Assembly: GCF_902729445.1 (NCBI RefSeq) | Contig: NZ_CACVCE010000006.1 | Location: 14,713 to 78,712, forward strand | Direction: 5' to 3' | Length of the DNA stretch: 64,000 bases | Source: Magnetospirillum sp902729445 | GTDB taxonomy: Bacteria; Pseudomonadota; Alphaproteobacteria; Rhodospirillales; Magnetospirillaceae | Shown: positions 61,202 to 64,000 of the stretch, one piece after another | Layout of the letters: each line of letters begins with the position of its first letter | How positions within the stretch are numbered: the first letter of the stretch is position 1 | Translations under genes and position numbers: made by a program | Notes under the pieces: generated by a model | The model's database searches: none | What the model was told of the DNA's origin: nothing | Seen by the model: the letters and a program-made list of their open reading frames with translations, nothing else

Positions 61202-64000
61202 ATGGCCGACGATCTCGACGAAAACCAGACCAACGCGCAGACCGACAATCCGAATTCGGGCTCGCAAGGCGTTGCGCAGCAGGCTTTGGATGACCTGACG
61301 GTCCTGTCGGACGTCGGCAACCAGAACATGGGCGAGACGCGGCTGAACGTCGCGCGCGCGGTCGATGTCAATGATGCGGCGCTGGGTTCGCTGGCGACCA
61401 TCCACCAGGGCTCGAACGAGGGCGAGCAGATCCAGCAGGGTCTGGACCTCCAGGTCGGCGAGATCGTGCAAGATGAGGTTTCGGTCGACCAGGCCAAGAC
61501 GACGGTGATCGAGACCCCGCCGGTCGCCGAACTCGATGGCGCCGCGGCCGAGGCGGCCCAGGACGTGGCGGTCGATACCCGGCTGAATGTCCGGATCCAG
61601 GACGACCTGAGCGAGCAGAACGTCATTTTCGGCGACCCGATCGTCATCGAGCAGAACGCCGAAGAAGCCGTGGCCCCGACGGCGACGGCAGACGCTGCCG
61701 TCATCGACGCAGCCGAGATCGTGCCCGAAGCCGCCCTGGACGAGCTGTTCGTCGATGCCCCGCCGGCTATCGGCGGCATCTATTTCGACGATCCGGCCAC
61801 CAGCGATCCGACCCTGGTGCCGCTGGGCTCGCCGCAGACCATCAACGAGGATGGTGAGCTGAAGTTCGTCATCGACGCCGTTGACCCCGATGGCGGCTCG
61901 GTCAGCATCAGCTTCAGCCAGCCGGCGCACGGTTCGATCACCGTCAACGGTGACGGCAGCTATTCGTACACGCCGGACGAAAACTACTTCTCGTCCTATA
62001 CGAACCAGGATGGGACGTTCGATTTCGCCGACCAGGACAGTTTCACCGTCTTCGTTTCCGACGATGAAGGCAACACCATCAGCCAGACGGTGACCATCGA
62101 CATCAAGAACGTCGATGACGAATCGGTCTTCACCATGACCGGCGGCGCCGGCGACGAAGACACCACCATCACCGGCACCATCAGCGCGACCGACATCGAC
62201 GGCGCCATCGTCAGCTACGAGCTGGTGGGCGACGCGACGCATGGCAGCGTGACGGTCAATGCCGACGGCAGCTATTCCTTCACTCCCGACGCCGACTGGA
62301 ACGGCAGCGACAGCTTCACCGTGCGCGTCTATGACGACAAGGGCGGCTTCAGCGATCAGGAAGTCACCGTCGACGTGGCGGCGGTTGCCGACGAGGCGGT
62401 GATCACGGTTTCGAATACCGAGGGGGTCGAAGACAGCACGATCACCGGCCAGATATCCATCTCCGATGCGGATGGTGGGGTTGCTAGTGTCGAGTTTATC
62501 ACCGTTCCCGAGCACGGCGTTCTCGAATTCACCCAGGATGGTCAATATCGCTTTACGCCCGATCCTGACTGGAACGGTACCGATAGTGTGACGATCCGTG
62601 TCACCGATGCTAAGGGCGGCACCACCGAGCAGACCATTGAGCTCAATGTCGCGGCGGTCAATGACGCCGCCACCTCGGACGGCATCGTGATCGAGGGCTC
62701 GGACACCCCGGTCGAAAGCGTCGCCATCAGCGAGGATAGCGGCCTGACCTTCGCGGTCGATGTCACCGACGCCGAGGGCGGCGCGGTGGACATCGCCTTC
62801 GCCGATAACCCCAACGGCAGCGTGACCGTCAACGATGACGGCACCTTCACCTTCACGCCGACCGGCGACTTCACCGGCGCCACCGAGCTGACCTACACGG
62901 TCACCGATTCCGAGGGCATGACCACCACCAACACCGTGACCATCAATGTCGGCGCGGTCGAGGACGAGGCGGTGGTCACCGCCACCGGTGGTTCGGGCGC
63001 CGAAGACAATGTCGTCACCGGCACGATTTCCGCGACCGACGTCGATGGCGGCGTGGTCAGCATCGAGCTGGTGGGTGACGCCGCCCACGGCAGCGTGACG
63101 GTCAATGCCGACGGCACCTATTCCTTCAGCCCGGATGAAAACTGGAACGGCACCGACAGCTTCACCGTTCTGGTGACCGACGCCAATGGCGGCACCACCG
63201 AACAGACCGTCACCGTCAATGTCGGTGCGGTCGAAGACGAAGCGGTGGTCACCGTCACCGGCGGCGAGGGCTCGGAAGACGGGGTGGTCACCGGCAGCAT
63301 CAGCGCCACCGATGTCGATGGCGGCATCGCCTCCATCGAGTTGGTGGGCGACGCCGCCCACGGCAGCGTCGAGCTGAACCCCGACGGCACCTATTCCTTC
63401 ACCCCCGACGCCGACTGGAACGGCACCGACAGCTTCACCGTTGTCGTGACCGACGCCAATGGCGGCACCACCGAGCAGACGATCACCGTCAATGTCGAGG
63501 CGGTCAACGACGCCGCCACCACCGACGGCATCGTGGTCGCAGGATCCGACACTCCGGTCGAGAGCGTCAGCATCAGCGAGGACAGCGGCCTGGTCTTCGC
63601 GGTCGATGTCACCGACGCCGAGGGCGGCGCGGTGGACATCGCCTTCGCCGACAATCCGAACGGCAGCGTGACCGTCAATGACGACGGCACCTTCACCTTC
63701 ACGCCGACCGGCGACTTCGCCGGCACCACCGAACTGACCTACACGGTCACCGATTCGGAAGGCGTGACCACCACCAACACCGTCACCGTCAATGTCGGCG
63801 CGGTCGAGGACGAAGCGGTGGTCACCGCCACCGGTGGTTCGGGCACCGAAGACAACGTCGTCACCGGCAGCATCAGCGCCACCGACGTCGATGGTGGCGT
63901 GGTCAGCATCGAGCTGGTGGGCGACGCCGCCCACGGCAGCGTCGAGCTGAACCCCGACGGCACCTATTCCTTCACCCCCGACGCCGACTGGAACGGCAGC
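61202..64000 (+). CDS. Giant VCBS/cadherin-like repeat adhesin, N-terminal part (runs off the window)
   Basis: 933 codons visible from ATG 61202 (GGGGAG 9 nt upstream), no stop before 64000. The first about 200 residues are acidic and non-repetitive (MADDLDENQTNAQTD), with a motif NEDGELKFVIDAVDPDGGSV at about 220. From residue about 310 the protein is tandem domains of 91-94 residues with the VCBS/cadherin-like signature: ATDVDGG, GSVTVNADGTYSFTPD, WNGTDSFTV. Some are near identical at the DNA level. No Cys anywhere, as in RTX-type secreted adhesins; export by type I secretion is expected if the C-terminus has the right signal, which is outside the window. Confidence 0.95.
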   Translation, partial: MADDLDENQTNAQTDNPNSGSQGVAQQALDDLTVLSDVGNQNMGETRLNVARAVDVNDAALGSLATIHQGSNEGEQIQQGLDLQVGEIVQDEVSVDQAKTTVIETPPVAELDGAAAEAAQDVAVDTRLNVRIQDDLSEQNVIFGDPIVIEQNAEEAVAPTATADAAVIDAAEIVPEAALDELFVDAPPAIGGIYFDDPATSDPTLVPLGSPQTINEDGELKFVIDAVDPDGGSVSISFSQPAHGSITVNGDGSYSYTPDENYFSSYTNQDGTFDFADQDSFTVFVSDDEGNTISQTVTIDIKNVDDESVFTMTGGAGDEDTTITGTISATDIDGAIVSYELVGDATHGSVTVNADGSYSFTPDADWNGSDSFTVRVYDDKGGFSDQEVTVDVAAVADEAVITVSNTEGVEDSTITGQISISDADGGVASVEFITVPEHGVLEFTQDGQYRFTPDPDWNGTDSVTIRVTDAKGGTTEQTIELNVAAVNDAATSDGIVIEGSDTPVESVAISEDSGLTFAVDVTDAEGGAVDIAFADNPNGSVTVNDDGTFTFTPTGDFTGATELTYTVTDSEGMTTTNTVTINVGAVEDEAVVTATGGSGAEDNVVTGTISATDVDGGVVSIELVGDAAHGSVTVNADGTYSFSPDENWNGTDSFTVLVTDANGGTTEQTVTVNVGAVEDEAVVTVTGGEGSEDGVVTGSISATDVDGGIASIELVGDAAHGSVELNPDGTYSFTPDADWNGTDSFTVVVTDANGGTTEQTITVNVEAVNDAATTDGIVVAGSDTPVESVSISEDSGLVFAVDVTDAEGGAVDIAFADNPNGSVTVNDDGTFTFTPTGDFAGTTELTYTVTDSEGVTTTNTVTVNVGAVEDEAVVTATGGSGTEDNVVTGSISATDVDGGVVSIELVGDAAHGSVELNPDGTYSFTPDADWNGS
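62330..64000 (+). repeat. Higher-order 846-bp repeats in the adhesin gene
   Basis: Equivalent points 846 bp apart match closely, for example GCCGAGGGCGGCGCGGTGG at 62771 and 63617, and GTCGGCGCGGTCGAGGACGA at 62948 and 63794. Inside each 846-bp unit (282 codons, three domains) neighbouring domains repeat at about 273 bp (62948 versus 63221). Recent block duplication of three domains is the simplest reading. Confidence 0.8.

Noticed and set aside
61124..63934. Minus-strand open frame of 936 codons opposite the adhesin
   Set aside because: It mirrors the repeat gene; its length comes from the biased third positions of the plus-strand repeats. The plus strand has the ribosome binding site, start and recognisable domains.

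Overview
The window looks like chromosome of a high-GC alphaproteobacterium in the Rhodospirillales, probably close to Magnetospirillum. That placement is inferred from protein character and gene order (trpB-trpA-accD-folC, split gcvPA/gcvPB, CheZ, ETF-ubiquinone oxidoreductase, MeaB, many signalling proteins), not from a database search. Two parts differ. Positions 1 to about 9.6 kb are visibly more AT-rich and carry a genomic island. Positions 9.75-12.6 kb hold accessory genes. From about 12.7 kb to the end it is ordinary dense core genome, closing with the first 933 codons of a giant repeat adhesin.

Island (1-9583): a DUF6641-type protein (cut by the window edge), a GGDEF/EAL protein coupled to a NitT/TauT-like binding protein, a tyrosine recombinase, a small charged protein, a 387-residue protein of unknown function whose gene contains five helically phased 11-bp repeats, a DUF6626-type protein, a lone response regulator and a PAS-PAS-LuxR regulator. 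The right edge appears to be a 43-nt 3' fragment of a tRNA-Gln(CTG) gene at 9541-9583, best read as an attachment site. Nine copies of a 17-bp inverted repeat (consensus about TGTCGKGT-N-ACMCGACA) are scattered from 434 to 9313. Two other short motifs each occur twice upstream of regulator-type genes. Together they suggest a dedicated control, partition or replication system for the element.

Accessory segment (9.6-12.6 kb): a WYL-like protein, an AlbA_2/Schlafen-type ATP-binding protein and a small orphan, with a 23-bp duplication.

Core: a formyltransferase/NUDIX pair, two small c-type cytochromes, an RsmB-type rRNA methyltransferase, guaB, trpBA-accD-folC interrupted by a GxxExxY cassette with 31-bp terminal inverted repeats, rpmB, cheZ, meaB, groESL with a recognisable promoter and CIRCE operator, an accA-glycosyltransferase-TVP38-BON operon chained by three 4-nt overlaps, a lytic transglycosylase, uracil-DNA glycosylase, ETF-QO, a TPR lipoprotein with ispE, tRNA-Gln(TTG), a binding protein with histidine kinase, a BaiN-like flavoprotein, a universal stress protein, an M48 protease, the gcvT-H-PA-PB operon behind a tandem glycine riboswitch, a hydroxyacid dehydrogenase, greB, proC and uvrB. 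Several convergent gene pairs are separated by large inverted repeats. The strongest leads for something undescribed are the dispersed 17-bp palindromes, the phased repeat array inside the 5636-6799 gene, and the inverted-repeat-bounded GxxExxY cassette.
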